A DNA stretch of 64,000 nucleotides, taken from the NCBI RefSeq assembly GCF_900099825.1, contig NZ_LT629693.1:3421001-3485000 (forward strand), in the 5' to 3' direction. This document shows positions 53,925 through 64,000 of this stretch, in pieces. Within the stretch, counting starts at the first letter, position 1; each line of letters starts with the position of its first letter. The notes beneath the pieces were generated by a model that saw only the letters and a program-made list of their open reading frames with translations, was not told the origin of the DNA and searched no databases. The DNA is from Bradyrhizobium ottawaense. Lineage in GTDB: Bacteria > Pseudomonadota > Alphaproteobacteria > Rhizobiales > Xanthobacteraceae. The position numbers and the translations under genes are program-made.

Positions 53925-55388
53925 TTAATGATACCGCACGCCGCCATTGACCGAACGAAGCGGCCACGACGGGGTCGGCGGTTCAGCCGGGATCGGTCCC
54001 AAAGGGCCTGCATCGACTTGGCTTTCCTGCAGCGCGTCGATGAAATCGGCAGACCACTGCTGAATGGTGTGGTTGCGCAGTCTCGTCATCATCGCTTCCC
54101 AGCGCATCCGCCGTTCGGGCAGCGGCATCGACAGCGCGGTCGCAATGGCGCGCGCCATGCTGTCGATGTCATGCGGATTGACCAGCAGCGCGGCGTCGAG
54201 CTCGTTGGCGGCGCCGGCGTATTTCGACAGCACCAGCACGCCGGGATTCTCCGGATTTTGCGCGGCGACATATTCCTTGGCAACGAGGTTCATGCCGTCC
54301 TGCAGCGGCGTCACCACGCCGACCTGCGCGGTACGATAGAGACCTGCCAGCACCGCCTGGCCAAAACCCTTGTTGAGATAGCGGATCGGCGTCCAGTCGG
54401 CTTCGCCGTGGATGCCGTTGACGTCGCTGACGAGCCTGGCAAGTTCGCTCTGCAGGTTGCCGTAGGCCTCGATCGCGCCGCGCGACGGCGTTGCGATCTG
54501 CAGCAACGATGCCGCGCGCTTGAGCTGCGGCTGCAACGTCCACATCCGGTCGAACGCCTTGATGCGGTTGACCAGCCCCTTGGAATAATCCAGCCGGTCG
54601 ACGCCGATCGCCAGCGCCTCGCCGTTCAGGCTGCGCCGCAGCCGCGAGACATCGGGATGGGTCACAGCCTTGGCGGCGAGTTGGGCAAACTTCTGCGGAT
54701 CGATACCGATCGGAAACACCTCGGCGCGGGTCCGGCCGTGCTGCGAGATCACGACCCCATTGTGCACGACGAGCTCGAGATCCGCCTCCGCGTAGGACAG
54801 GAAGTTCTCGCAATCCTCATCGGTCTGAAAACCGACGAGATCGTAGGCCAGCATCGCCTCGATCAACGCACGATGATGCGGCACGCCGGCGATCACCGCG
54901 CGCGCGGGCCACGGCGTGTGCATGAAGAGCCCGATCGGTTGCGTGATGCCGAGATCACGCAGTTCCGCGGCCAGCGCCAGGAAGTGATAATCCTGGACCC
55001 AGAACATCGAATCCGGATTCTGGAATCGCAGCAGCGCGCGCGCCATGAATGCGTTCACTTCGCGGTAGCTGGCGTAATCTTCCTCGGAAGCGCGGATCAG
55101 GTCGGCGCGCGAGTGCAAGGCCGGCCACAAGGCCGAATTCGCGAAGCCTTCATAATAGCCGCCATAATGCGCGGCCGGCAGGTCGAGCATCGCGAGCGCG
55201 CCCGTCCCCAATGCCTCGATTTCGGCGAAAGGTTCCTTCTGGTTCCCGTCACGGACCCGCCCGCTGGAACCGACCCAGATCGCGCCCGATTTCTCGACGA
55301 CGGGCAATAGCGCCGCTGCCAGTCCCCCGGTGATGGGTTCGTTCGGCTTGGCGCGCGCTACGCGATTTGAGACGATAACGAGGTTCAC
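53925..55388 (-). CDS. otsA: trehalose-6-phosphate synthase
   Basis: 487 residues, normal for a GT20 OtsA that joins UDP-glucose to glucose-6-phosphate. Features: N-terminal NLVIVSNRVARAK with the glycine loop ITGGLAAALLP, IWVGSSG, the acceptor-site VQDYHFLALAAELR, and the C-terminal donor-site VNPHDIDSMARAI. The next gene upstream is otsB, 198 bp away on the same strand. Cytoplasmic; trehalose is an osmo- and desiccation protectant in these bacteria. Confidence 0.95.
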   Translation of the reverse strand: MNLVIVSNRVARAKPNEPITGGLAAALLPVVEKSGAIWVGSSGRVRDGNQKEPFAEIEALGTGALAMLDLPAAHYGGYYEGFANSALWPALHSRADLIRASEEDYASYREVNAFMARALLRFQNPDSMFWVQDYHFLALAAELRDLGITQPIGLFMHTPWPARAVIAGVPHHRALIEAMLAYDLVGFQTDEDCENFLSYAEADLELVVHNGVVISQHGRTRAEVFPIGIDPQKFAQLAAKAVTHPDVSRLRRSLNGEALAIGVDRLDYSKGLVNRIKAFDRMWTLQPQLKRAASLLQIATPSRGAIEAYGNLQSELARLVSDVNGIHGEADWTPIRYLNKGFGQAVLAGLYRTAQVGVVTPLQDGMNLVAKEYVAAQNPENPGVLVLSKYAGAANELDAALLVNPHDIDSMARAIATALSMPLPERRMRWEAMMTRLRNHTIQQWSADFIDALQESQVDAGPLGPIPAEPPTPSWPLRSVNGGVRYH

Positions 55389-55586
55389 AGGTCCCCTCCT
55401 GATGGTTCGCTAGTGAGTTAACATCCATTCATCAATATGGTTCCTCACCACCGTTTCAACGAATTGAAACCAAATTCGGGCTAGCGCGGACGGAACTCAC
55501 CGGAACTCACGAAAAATAAAAATCGCCGTGAGAACGCGGATGAAGCGCGCAAAAATGATGTTCGAAATCCGGCGACACCCGAATTT

Positions 55587-56420
55587 TTATGGCAGCGTTG
55601 CGTCCCTTTCGTCGTCAAGCAGATGCGCCAGAAATTGCCTGACATCATCAGGCGCATCGAAATGTCCGGCCACGCCCTTGGCGCGACGGCCGACCGAGAA
55701 TGCGAGGCCGTCCATATCCGGCATGATGGCGAACACCGATTCATCGGTGACGTCGTCGCCGATGAAGAACGGACGGCGCCCCTTGAAAGGCTCGTGCATC
55801 ATCAACTCGCGCACGCCGGTCGCCTTGGTGAATCCGGCATGCTTGATCTCGCAAACGCATTTTCCGGGCAGCACCTCGATCGGCGCGTTCGGCAGATCGG
55901 CCCTGATCAGCGACACCGCCTCGTAGATCGCCTTCTCCGCATGGGGTGCGAGCCGGTAATGCAGCGCCAGCGAATAGCCCTTGTCTTCCAGCAATATTCC
56001 GGGGCTGAGCTTGGCGATGGCGGCGAGCCGCCGCTTCAATTCCTTGTCCATCGGCGGCGCGTGGCCAGGGACGGCTTCGCTGTCGCCGCGGATTCGCATC
56101 TCCGCGCCATGACCGCCGACCGCCGGAAATTGATCCGGCGCGAAGATCAGATCGATATCGTTGAGCGAACGTCCGCTGACCATCGCCAGCGCGCCGCCGG
56201 TCCGCTCCAGCAGCCGGCGTAGCGTCTTCGCCAGTCCCGGCGGCACCCAGACCTCGCGCGGTGTCGGCATCAGATCCAACAGCGTGCCGTCGATGTCGAG
56301 CAGCACGGCACATTCGCTCAAATGCGGGATCAGTGAGCGCGGCACCGGAACGGAGTCCGGAGCCTCGTTCCGATCAGCGATATCGTCTTCCATCGGCATT
56401 TCAGCAAGTTCCTGATTCAT
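55587..56420 (-). CDS. otsB: trehalose-6-phosphate phosphatase
   Basis: 277 residues. HAD-superfamily motifs: LLDIDGTLLDL (D42, D44) for motif I, MVSGRS for motif II and FFIGDDVTDESVF for motif IV. It removes the phosphate from trehalose-6-phosphate made by the adjacent OtsA. It starts 6 bp after the MFS gene stop, so otsB is likely co-transcribed from the MFS promoter. Confidence 0.93.
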   Translation of the reverse strand: MNQELAEMPMEDDIADRNEAPDSVPVPRSLIPHLSECAVLLDIDGTLLDLMPTPREVWVPPGLAKTLRRLLERTGGALAMVSGRSLNDIDLIFAPDQFPAVGGHGAEMRIRGDSEAVPGHAPPMDKELKRRLAAIAKLSPGILLEDKGYSLALHYRLAPHAEKAIYEAVSLIRADLPNAPIEVLPGKCVCEIKHAGFTKATGVRELMMHEPFKGRRPFFIGDDVTDESVFAIMPDMDGLAFSVGRRAKGVAGHFDAPDDVRQFLAHLLDDERDATLP

Positions 56421-56426
56421 CTCATT

Positions 56427-57920
56427 CTACTCCACAAAGGCAAGCGGCCGTGCAACGGATTCGAGCGATTTGCGCTCGGCCGCGATGGCGTATCGCCACG
56501 CGACGATGGCGGCTACGACCATCAATGCCGACCCGAACAGATAGCCGGCGAAAACAGAGTTGCGCGATCCGGTGTCGATCAACGCACCGAACAAAGCGGG
56601 GCCGGCGACACCGCCAATGCCGGTACCGATCGCATAGAACACCGCAATCGCGAGGGCTCTGACTTCCAGCGGGAACGTTTCGCTGACGGTGAGATAGGCC
56701 GCACTCGCCGCCGGCGAGGCAAAGAAGAAAATCACCATCCAGGCGATGGTCTGGGTTTGCGCGCTCAGGGCGCCGATCGAAAACAGATAGCCGGACACGG
56801 CGAGCAGCAAGCCCGAGACCCCATAGGTCAGCGTGATCATCATGCGGCGGCCCAGCGTGTCGAACAGCCGGCCGAGCAATAGCGGGCCCAGGAAATTGCC
56901 CGCCGCGAACGGCAGGATGTACCAGCCGACATGGTTCGCCGGGATACCGAAGAAGTCGGTCAGCACCAGCGCGAAGGTAAAGAAGATGGCGTTGTAGAAG
57001 AACGCCTGCGCGCCCATCAACACCAGCCCGACGATCGAACGCGTCCTGTAGGTCGTGAACAGGGTCTGTGCCACTTCCCGCAGCGGCGTGTGATCGCGCA
57101 TCCGTATCTTGATCTTCGGCAGGGTCTGCTGTTGCACATCTCCCGTTGCCGACTTCTCGATCTCCGCGACGATCGCATGCGCCTCATCGGGACGGCCGTG
57201 GATCATCAGCCAGCGCGGGCTTTCCGGAATCCACATCCGCATCACGAACACGATCAGGCCGAGGCCGGCGCCGGTGAGATAGGCCAGCCGCCAGCCGAGA
57301 TCGGGAGCGATCACGGCCGGATCGAGCAGGACAATGGCGCTGACCGCGCCCATCGCGGCGCCAATCCAGAAGCTGCCGTTGATCACGAGGTCGGTCCAGC
57401 CGCGATAACGCGCCGGCACCAGTTCCTGGATCGTGGAATTGATCGCGGTGTATTCGCCGCCGATGCCCGCACCGGTCAGAAAACGGAACAGCGCGTAGCT
57501 CGCCACGCTCCATGACAGAGCGGTAGCAGCCGTCGCGATCAGATAGAGCGCCAGCGTGATGAAGAACAGCTTCTTGCGACCGATCCGGTCGGTCAGCCAG
57601 CCGAAGCCCAGTGCGCCGAGCACGGCGCCGGCGAGGTAAGCACTGTTGGCTACGCCGACGTCGAAATTCGAAAATTGCAACGCCGGGCTTTCCTTCAACG
57701 CGCCGGCCAGCGAGCCCGCCAGCGTGACCTCGAGCCCGTCCAGAATCCAGGTGATCCCGAGCGCCAGCACCACGCGGGTGTGAAACCCGCTCCAGCGCAG
57801 ATTATCGAGCCGCGCCGGAATGCTGGTCTCGATGATGCGATCATTATCCTGCTGCACCGATAGGGAGGCGACGGCATCGTCGTTCGCCTTCGAACCGTGC
57901 GCTGTCACCTGCACATTCAT
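56427..57920 (-). CDS. MFS transporter (sugar/aromatic-acid porter type)
   Basis: 497 residues with about 12 membrane segments. Signature loops LTDRIGRKKLF (between TM2 and TM3) and RLFDTLGRRMM (between TM8 and TM9), and the large central loop with ESPRWLMIHGRPDEAHAI, fit the metabolite:H+ symporter family. The N-terminal 35 residues are hydrophilic. It is the first gene of an apparent MFS-otsB-otsA run; a role in sugar or organic acid uptake is likely, substrate unknown. Confidence 0.88.
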   Translation of the reverse strand: MNVQVTAHGSKANDDAVASLSVQQDNDRIIETSIPARLDNLRWSGFHTRVVLALGITWILDGLEVTLAGSLAGALKESPALQFSNFDVGVANSAYLAGAVLGALGFGWLTDRIGRKKLFFITLALYLIATAATALSWSVASYALFRFLTGAGIGGEYTAINSTIQELVPARYRGWTDLVINGSFWIGAAMGAVSAIVLLDPAVIAPDLGWRLAYLTGAGLGLIVFVMRMWIPESPRWLMIHGRPDEAHAIVAEIEKSATGDVQQQTLPKIKIRMRDHTPLREVAQTLFTTYRTRSIVGLVLMGAQAFFYNAIFFTFALVLTDFFGIPANHVGWYILPFAAGNFLGPLLLGRLFDTLGRRMMITLTYGVSGLLLAVSGYLFSIGALSAQTQTIAWMVIFFFASPAASAAYLTVSETFPLEVRALAIAVFYAIGTGIGGVAGPALFGALIDTGSRNSVFAGYLFGSALMVVAAIVAWRYAIAAERKSLESVARPLAFVE

Positions 57921-58099
57921 TGGATCCGACCAACGAAAAAATCCCCGGAACGGTTTCCCAGGGTTCCCTCGCCCAAATTTGCGGCAAACCGGATGCCCGC
58001 CACCTCAGACAACGCCCGCGCGGCTTCAGGGTTCCCGCAGTGCAGGAGGGGAACCGAGGCACGGTCTCGGAGACAATAATCACGGAGAAAACGATTAAG

Positions 58100-58127
58100 G
58101 GTCGTCCCGGCGAACGCCGGGGCGACC
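58100..58127. terminator. GC-rich hairpin downstream of the chemotaxis receptor gene
   Basis: GGTCGTCCCGGCG and CGCCGGGGCGACC fold with one weak pair around GAA, 10 bp past the receptor stop. The same stem is a common dispersed repeat in Bradyrhizobium, so it may be both repeat and terminator. Confidence 0.55.
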
Positions 58128-58137
58128 AGAAGGTAGC

Positions 58138-60177
58138 TTACGCTGCCCTGATATTCGCCATGAAGCGATCGAGCTCCTCGCGCAAGCGGGTGCTTTCGCT
58201 CGACAGCGAGCGCGCCGAGTTCAGCACTTCTTCCGAGGCCGAGCCGGTTTCGGTGGCGCCGCGGTTGACCTGCATGACGTTGGCGGCGGCTTCCTGGGTG
58301 CCCTGCGCCACGTTCTGGACGCTGCGCGCGATTTCCTGCGTCGCCGTGCTCTGCTGCGCGACCGCGTCCGCGATCGTGGTGGCGATATCGGAAATCTTGC
58401 CGATGGTGCCGCCGATCTCCTTGATCGCCGCAACCGACTCCTGGGTTGCGCCCTGCATGCCCGAGATATGGTTGGAGATTTCGTCGGTCGCCCTCGCGGT
58501 CTGGCTGGCCAGCGATTTGACTTCGGAGGCGACCACCGCAAAGCCGCGGCCGGCATCGCCGGCGCGGGCCGCCTCGATGGTGGCGTTCAGTGCCAGGAGA
58601 TTGGTCTGCTCGGCAATCGCCGTGATCAGCTTGACGACGTCGCCGATCTCCTGCGCCGCGCGCGACAGCTTGCCGATGCGGCCGTCGGTCTGTTCGGCCT
58701 GCCGCACCGCGGCCTCGGCGATCTGGCTGGATTCCTTGACGCGGCGGCCGATCTCGTCGACGGAAGCCGACAGTTCCTCGGTCGCCGACGCTACCGACTG
58801 CATGTTGCTGGAGGCCTCCTCCGACGCGCCGGCCACCTGGCTCGACAGGCTCTGGGTGGTTTCCGCCGTCCGCGTCAAGGTGCCGGCCGCGGCTTCAAGC
58901 TGCACGGCCGACGCCGAAACGTTGCCGACGATGGCGCCGACCGCGGTCTCGAAATCGTCGGCGAAGCGAATGAGCTCGGCACGCCGCGCCGCGCTCGCGG
59001 CCTTGTTCTGCGCTTCCTGCGTGGCGGCGTCGCGTTCGGCGCGGGCCACGGCCTGCACCTTGAACTCTTCCACCGCGCCCGCCATCTCGCCGAGCTCGTC
59101 CTTGCGCCCGAGTCCGGGCAGCACGACGTCGAAATTACCGGCCGCGAGTTCGCGCATCGCACTGCACATCTTTGTCATCGGCCGGGAAATGCCCTTGCCG
59201 AGGAAGAAGGCCCAGACGCAGCCGAGCATGAAGCCGCCGGCCGCCAGCATCAGGATCAGTTGCTCGGTCTCGCCGATGGTCGTGTGCGATTCAGCCTCGA
59301 GCCGCTTCTGGTCGGCCAGCAGGTCTGCCTTCATTACGCCGGAGCCCTGGTTGATGGCGGCCGCCGACTCCGTCATTTCGATGGTCAGATCGTCGATCTC
59401 CTTGGAATTATCGACCAGCTTGGTCAGCGCCTGCCGGTACTCGTCCAGCATGCCGGAGACTTCCTTGATCCCCTGCTGGACCTTGTCGGTGTTCGTCGAG
59501 ATCGCCTTCAGCGACCCCTCGACAAATTTGAGGCGCGCCAGCGCGCTCGCCGCGGTCGTCTTGTCGGAATTGACCACGAAGGTGTTGGCCAGCGCCGTCA
59601 CTGCCTGAAACTGATCCAGCACGCGCTTCGACCCGAGGGTGACCACCTGGAGTTCGGCATCATCGGCGTTGCTGGCGAGATCGTCGAGCTTGTAGCGTAA
59701 CGTGTTGCCGGTGCGCGCCAGCTGATTCTGAGTGATCTGCGTGCTCTGGTCCTTGACCTTGAGGATATCGGCGAAAATCTTGGTGAAGGCACGAAACTCC
59801 CGCTCCAGTTTCACGACCTGTTCGAGCCGGGCGGGGTTGGTGGTACCCTTCATCGAGGCAAGGATGGCCTCCTTCAGGCTGCCCTCGGCCGCCAGCGCCG
59901 CCTTGCCGTCATCTTCCTTCCCGGTCGCCACGAAATAACGGGCCAGCGACCGGTAGGAGATCAGTTCGCGGTCGATATTGCGGGCGAGATCGGCCTCCAG
60001 CACGCTGCGGCGGTAGGAGTCGACGCCCCCGGAAACGCGCTCGAAGCCGAGATAGGCAAAACCCATGCTGGCAGCCGAAATCGCCAGCGTCACGGCGAAG
60101 CCGAGCATGATCTTGGCGCGGAACCGGAGGGTCGGGAATTTGATCGATGACGACCCGGCACGTTTCAATATCCCCAC
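58138..60177 (-). CDS. methyl-accepting chemotaxis protein
   Basis: 679 residues. TM1 at about 22-42 ([20 protein letters not shown]), a periplasmic helical-bundle sensor (HBM-like) to about 300, TM2 near 310-330 ([20 protein letters not shown]), a HAMP domain ([20 protein letters not shown]) and a long signalling hairpin with the conserved tip segment [20 protein letters not shown] near 550. No C-terminal CheR pentapeptide. Ligand unknown. Confidence 0.93.
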   Translation of the reverse strand: MGILKRAGSSSIKFPTLRFRAKIMLGFAVTLAISAASMGFAYLGFERVSGGVDSYRRSVLEADLARNIDRELISYRSLARYFVATGKEDDGKAALAAEGSLKEAILASMKGTTNPARLEQVVKLEREFRAFTKIFADILKVKDQSTQITQNQLARTGNTLRYKLDDLASNADDAELQVVTLGSKRVLDQFQAVTALANTFVVNSDKTTAASALARLKFVEGSLKAISTNTDKVQQGIKEVSGMLDEYRQALTKLVDNSKEIDDLTIEMTESAAAINQGSGVMKADLLADQKRLEAESHTTIGETEQLILMLAAGGFMLGCVWAFFLGKGISRPMTKMCSAMRELAAGNFDVVLPGLGRKDELGEMAGAVEEFKVQAVARAERDAATQEAQNKAASAARRAELIRFADDFETAVGAIVGNVSASAVQLEAAAGTLTRTAETTQSLSSQVAGASEEASSNMQSVASATEELSASVDEIGRRVKESSQIAEAAVRQAEQTDGRIGKLSRAAQEIGDVVKLITAIAEQTNLLALNATIEAARAGDAGRGFAVVASEVKSLASQTARATDEISNHISGMQGATQESVAAIKEIGGTIGKISDIATTIADAVAQQSTATQEIARSVQNVAQGTQEAAANVMQVNRGATETGSASEEVLNSARSLSSESTRLREELDRFMANIRAA

Positions 60178-60644
60178 CTCAAGCCCCCCGCCTTCGTTCT
60201 GAAAACTCAGGGATCGGGCGGCCCAAGGCCCCCGATCCCTGCGTAAAACTACGGCAGAATGGATAAGGGTGAGTAAATTTGGCCTAGGGCCCCTGGGGTT
60301 GTGGGGATTGAAGACACCGCCATTCTCTTACCCTCCCCTGGAGGGGGAGGGTCGACGCGAAGCGGCGGGGTGGGGTGACGGTCTCTCCGTTCGAACAGTG
60401 CCCGCGTTGATAGACCTTCACCCCACCCCGTCACGCATCTGGCGATGCGTGCCGACCCACGAGCGAGCTTCGCTCGTCTCGGACCCCTCCAGGGGAGGGT
60501 GAAGAAAATCGGATCGTGTGGTGACTGCTCCGCTCACTCCCCGCATGTCATCACAATGACCGGGGCGACCAAAATCCTAGTTGCCAAGTCCCCTGCCCCT
60601 GTCTCTAATTGGAATAATTCAAAAAACATCGGGAGGTATCACGC
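60178..60644. other. 467-bp gap between receptor and cox-like operon
   Basis: Divergent region. It holds a large inverted-repeat element at 60331-60499 and, closer to 60645, the promoter and the GGGAGG ribosome site of the small subunit gene. No coding frame is supported. Confidence 0.6.
60331..60499. repeat. large imperfect inverted-repeat element
   Basis: CCCTCCCCTGGAGGG at 60331-60345 is the exact complement of 60485-60499, and CGGGGTGGGGTGA at 60366-60378 of 60418-60430. An inner hairpin is CGAGCGAAGC-like (near 60462-60476). This is a typical Bradyrhizobium intergenic repeat with several nested stems. Confidence 0.7.
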
Positions 60645-61130
<486 letters not shown>

Positions 61131-61217
61131 CCTCTGCCGGCGACCAAACCCGAATTCAAGACCGCCAGCTTTCGATGGAAAGGGCGGAAACAATAACTCC
61201 GGTTGGGAGGACAGAAC

Positions 61218-63557
61218 ATGGGCGTTGAAGGCATTGGCGCAAGCGTTGTGCGCAAGGAAGACCGCCGTTTCACGACCGGCAAAGGCCGTTACGTCGACGA
61301 CATCAAGCTTCAGGGCATGACCCATGCCCATTTCATCCGCAGCCCGCACGCGCATGCCAAGGTCAAGAGCATCGATTCATCCGCGGCGATGAAGATGCCG
61401 GGCGTGGTCGGCGTGCTGACCGGCCAGCAGATCGTCGACGACAAGGTCGGCAACCTGATCTGCGGCTGGGCCATCACCTCCAAGGACGGCACGCCGATGA
61501 AGATGGGCGCATGGCCGGCGATGGCGCCAGAGACCGTGCGTTTCGTCGGCCAGGCGGTCGCGGTCGTGATCGCCGAGACCAAGAACCAGGCCAAGGATGC
61601 TGCCGAAGCCGTGGTTGTCACTTACGAGGAACTGCCTGTCGTCGCCGACATCCGCTCGGCGATCAAGCCGGGCGCACCGCAACTGCATCCGGAAGCCCCG
61701 GGCAATGTCATTTATGACTGGCACATCGGCGACGAGGCCGCGGTCAAGGACGCCTTCGGCAAGGCCGCCAATGTGGTGACGCTCGAATTGACCAATAATC
61801 GCCTGGTGCCGAATGCGATGGAGCCGCGCGCGGCGATCGCGGAATATGACGAAGCCGAAGAACACTTCACGCTGTACACGACCTCGCAGAACCCGCACGT
61901 CGCGCGCCTGGTGCTGTCGGCGTTCTACAACATCGCGCCGGAGCACAAGCTGCGGGTGATCGCGCCTGACGTCGGCGGCGGTTTCGGCTCCAAGATCTAT
62001 ATCTATCCGGAAGAAATGGTGGCGCTGTGGGCCTCCAAGAAGGTCCGACGCCCGGTGAAGTGGACCGGCGACCGTACCGAAGCCTTCCTGACCGACGCCC
62101 ACGGCCGCGACCATATCTCGAAGGCGGAGATGGCGTTCGACAAGGACAACAAGATCATCGGCCTGCGGGTAAAAACCCACGCCAATCTCGGCGCCTATAT
62201 GTCGCTGTTCTCGTCGTCGGTGCCGACCTATCTCTACGCCACGCTGCTGTCGGGCCAGTACAACATCCCGGCGATCTACGCCGAGGTGATGACGGTCTAT
62301 ACCAACACCACGCCGGTCGACGCCTATCGCGGCGCGGGCCGCCCCGAGGCGAGCTATCTGGTCGAGCGGCTGATGGAAACCGCGGCGCGGCAATTGAAGG
62401 TCGATCCGGCGGAACTACGCCGCCAGAACTTCATCACCCAGTTCCCGCATCAGACGCCGGTGATCATGGCCTATGACATCGGCGATTTCGGCGCCTCGCT
62501 GGACGCGTCGATGAAGGCGATCGACTATGCCGGTTTCCCTGCGCGCAAGGCGAAAGCCAAAGCCGAAGGCAAGCTGCGCGGCCTCGGCGTCTCCTGCTAC
62601 ATCGAGGCCTGCGGCATCGCGCCCTCGAAAGCGGTCGGCAGCTTGGGCGCCGGCGTCGGTCTGTGGGAGTCGGCCGAGATCCGCGTCAATCCGGTTGGTA
62701 CCATCGAAGTCCTGACGGGATCGCACAGCCACGGCCAGGGCCACGAGACCACCTTCGCGCAGTTGATTTCGGAACGCCTGGGCGTGCCGATCAGCCAGGT
62801 GCAGATCGTCCACGGCGACACCGACAAGGTGCAGTTCGGGATGGGCACCTACGGCTCGCGCTCGCTCGCGGTCGGCGGCACCGCCATCATCAAGGCGATG
62901 GAAAAGGTCGAAGCCAAGGCGAAGAAGATCGCAGCACATCAGCTCGAAGCGTCGGAGAACGACATCGTCATCGAGAATGGCGAGTTCAAGGTCACCGGCA
63001 CCGACAAGTCGATTGCCCTGCCGATGGTGGCGCTCGCCGCCTACACCGCACACAACCTGCCTGACGGCATGGAGCCGGGATTGAAGGAGACCGCGTTCTA
63101 CGATCCCACCAACTTCACCTTCCCGGCGGGCACTTATATCTGCGAGATCGAAGTCGATCCCGCCACCGGCAAGACCTCGTTCGTCAACTTCGTCGCGGCG
63201 GACGATTTCGGCCGGCTAATCAACCCGATGATCGTCGAAGGCCAGGTTCACGGCGGCTTGGCCCAGGGCATCGGGCAGGCGCTGCTTGAACACGCGATCT
63301 ACGACGCCAACGGTCAGCCGATCACGGCCTCGTTCATGGATTACACCATGCCGCGCGCCGACGACCTGCCGTCGTTCAAGCTGTCGCATACGCCGACGCT
63401 CTGTCCGGGCAATCCGCTCGGGGTCAAGGGCTGCGGCGAAGCCGGCGCGATCGGCTCATCGGCTGCCGTGATCAATGCGATCACGGATGCGATCGGTCAC
63501 AACAAACTCGAAATGCCGGCCACGCCCGATCGCGTCTGGCACGCCATTCACGGTTGA
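61218..63557 (+). CDS. molybdopterin-binding large subunit, form II CODH-like
   Basis: 779 residues from the ATG at 61218 ([20 protein letters not shown]); the frame opens 15 bp earlier. The aldehyde oxidase/xanthine dehydrogenase a/b-hammerhead domain is followed by the Mo-cofactor domains, with DVGGGFGSK and the catalytic glutamate E741 in [11 protein letters not shown]. The active-site loop reads AYRGAGR at 369-375. True form I CO dehydrogenases have AYxCSFR, so this is a form II or other hydroxylase of unknown substrate, not a proven CO oxidiser. Confidence 0.92.
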   Translation: MGVEGIGASVVRKEDRRFTTGKGRYVDDIKLQGMTHAHFIRSPHAHAKVKSIDSSAAMKMPGVVGVLTGQQIVDDKVGNLICGWAITSKDGTPMKMGAWPAMAPETVRFVGQAVAVVIAETKNQAKDAAEAVVVTYEELPVVADIRSAIKPGAPQLHPEAPGNVIYDWHIGDEAAVKDAFGKAANVVTLELTNNRLVPNAMEPRAAIAEYDEAEEHFTLYTTSQNPHVARLVLSAFYNIAPEHKLRVIAPDVGGGFGSKIYIYPEEMVALWASKKVRRPVKWTGDRTEAFLTDAHGRDHISKAEMAFDKDNKIIGLRVKTHANLGAYMSLFSSSVPTYLYATLLSGQYNIPAIYAEVMTVYTNTTPVDAYRGAGRPEASYLVERLMETAARQLKVDPAELRRQNFITQFPHQTPVIMAYDIGDFGASLDASMKAIDYAGFPARKAKAKAEGKLRGLGVSCYIEACGIAPSKAVGSLGAGVGLWESAEIRVNPVGTIEVLTGSHSHGQGHETTFAQLISERLGVPISQVQIVHGDTDKVQFGMGTYGSRSLAVGGTAIIKAMEKVEAKAKKIAAHQLEASENDIVIENGEFKVTGTDKSIALPMVALAAYTAHNLPDGMEPGLKETAFYDPTNFTFPAGTYICEIEVDPATGKTSFVNFVAADDFGRLINPMIVEGQVHGGLAQGIGQALLEHAIYDANGQPITASFMDYTMPRADDLPSFKLSHTPTLCPGNPLGVKGCGEAGAIGSSAAVINAITDAIGHNKLEMPATPDRVWHAIHG

Positions 63558-63569
63558 GAGGAACGCATC

Positions 63570-64000
63570 ATGTATGAGACAACTTACCATCGCCCCTCCT
63601 CGGTTGACGAAGCCGTGGCACTGTTCGCCAAGGGTTCGGAATCGAAGTACCTCGCCGGCGGCCACACGCTGATCCCCGTGATGAAGCAGCGGCTGGCCTC
63701 GCCATCCGACGTGATCGATCTCGCCCGGATCAAGGAACTGGTCGGCATCGAACCATCGGGCGACGGGATCGTCATCAAGGCCGCCACGACGCATTACGAC
63801 GTGGCCCAGAGTAGTATCGTGAAGAAAGCGATTCCCGCGCTGGCCTATCTCGCTTCGCTGATCGGCGATCCCGCCGTGCGGCATCGCGGCACCATCGGCG
63901 GCTCGATCGCCAACAACGATCCGGCCGCGGATTACCCTGCAGCTCTGGTTGCGCTTGATGCCACCGTGAAAACCAACAAGCGCAACATCAAGGCCGGCGA
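63570..64000 (+). CDS. FAD-binding medium subunit, cut by window edge
   Basis: Begins 12 bp after the large subunit stop (YETTYHRPSSVDEAVALFAK). FAD-binding motifs AGGHTLIPVMKQRLASP and the second glycine motif TIGGSIANNDPAAD are visible. The C-terminal half lies beyond the edge. It completes the small-large-medium hydroxylase operon. Confidence 0.92.
   Translation, partial: MYETTYHRPSSVDEAVALFAKGSESKYLAGGHTLIPVMKQRLASPSDVIDLARIKELVGIEPSGDGIVIKAATTHYDVAQSSIVKKAIPALAYLASLIGDPAVRHRGTIGGSIANNDPAADYPAALVALDATVKTNKRNIKAG

Noticed and set aside
58468..59700. 410-codon plus-strand frame opposite the chemotaxis receptor
   Set aside because: It is an antisense shadow: the minus-strand frame has a full receptor domain order, and the plus-strand translation is low-complexity and lacks a domain.

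Overview
The window reads as chromosome of a Bradyrhizobium-like alphaproteobacterium (family Nitrobacteraceae). It is GC-rich, has otsA-otsB-MFS and coxS-coxL-coxM type neighbourhoods, Agrobacterium/Rhizobium-type traACD mobilisation genes, and the palindromic dispersed repeats usual in that group. This assignment is an inference from gene content; no marker gene settles it.

Left flank (1-8163): an acyl-CoA ligase/TetR pair divergent from a DUF35/thiolase-fold pair around a clear palindromic operator; a DUF6876 gene with an abnormal tail; an intact-ended IS630 element; and an MFS transporter divergent from its own TetR regulator. Relics of XRE and AraC regulators lie on either side of position 8164.

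Central island (8164-53135, about 45 kb): the right edge is an intact tRNA-Ser(GGA), next to a tyrosine integrase pointing away from it. The first 14 bases of the tRNA 3' end as read on the + strand recur at 8164, and a variant recurs at 33050. The 8164 and 33050 copies are each followed by the same roughly 65-bp diverged terminal sequence. The island therefore looks composite. Segment A (8164 to 33050) carries a PLP decarboxylase plus 2-oxoglutarate dioxygenase pair, an unknown gene, a prenyl synthase, several secreted unknowns, and a striking three-gene run: a family-5 solute-binding protein, a 2641-residue Tat-signal protein and a 1721-residue protein overlapping it by 4 bp. Segment B (33050 to 53122) carries tRNA-Arg(CCG), a decayed serine recombinase, a three-component ABC (ABC-3C) conflict system, an unknown gene, a tRNA-like gene with a hairpin inside its anticodon loop, a RepA-like HTH protein, mobilisation relics, a Fic-STAND/nuclease operon, traD-traC/oriT/traA, AlpA-like and excisionase-like regulators, and the integrase. 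traG and a type IV secretion system are absent from the window, so the element is probably mobilisable rather than self-transmissible.

Right flank (53122-64000): ordinary core-type genes: a small secreted protein, trehalose synthesis (otsA, otsB), an MFS transporter, a chemotaxis receptor and a molybdenum hydroxylase (CODH-like) operon cut by the window edge.

The best candidates for undescribed biology are the giant exported protein pair with its solute-binding protein, and the Fic-STAND operon with its repeat-rich promoter.
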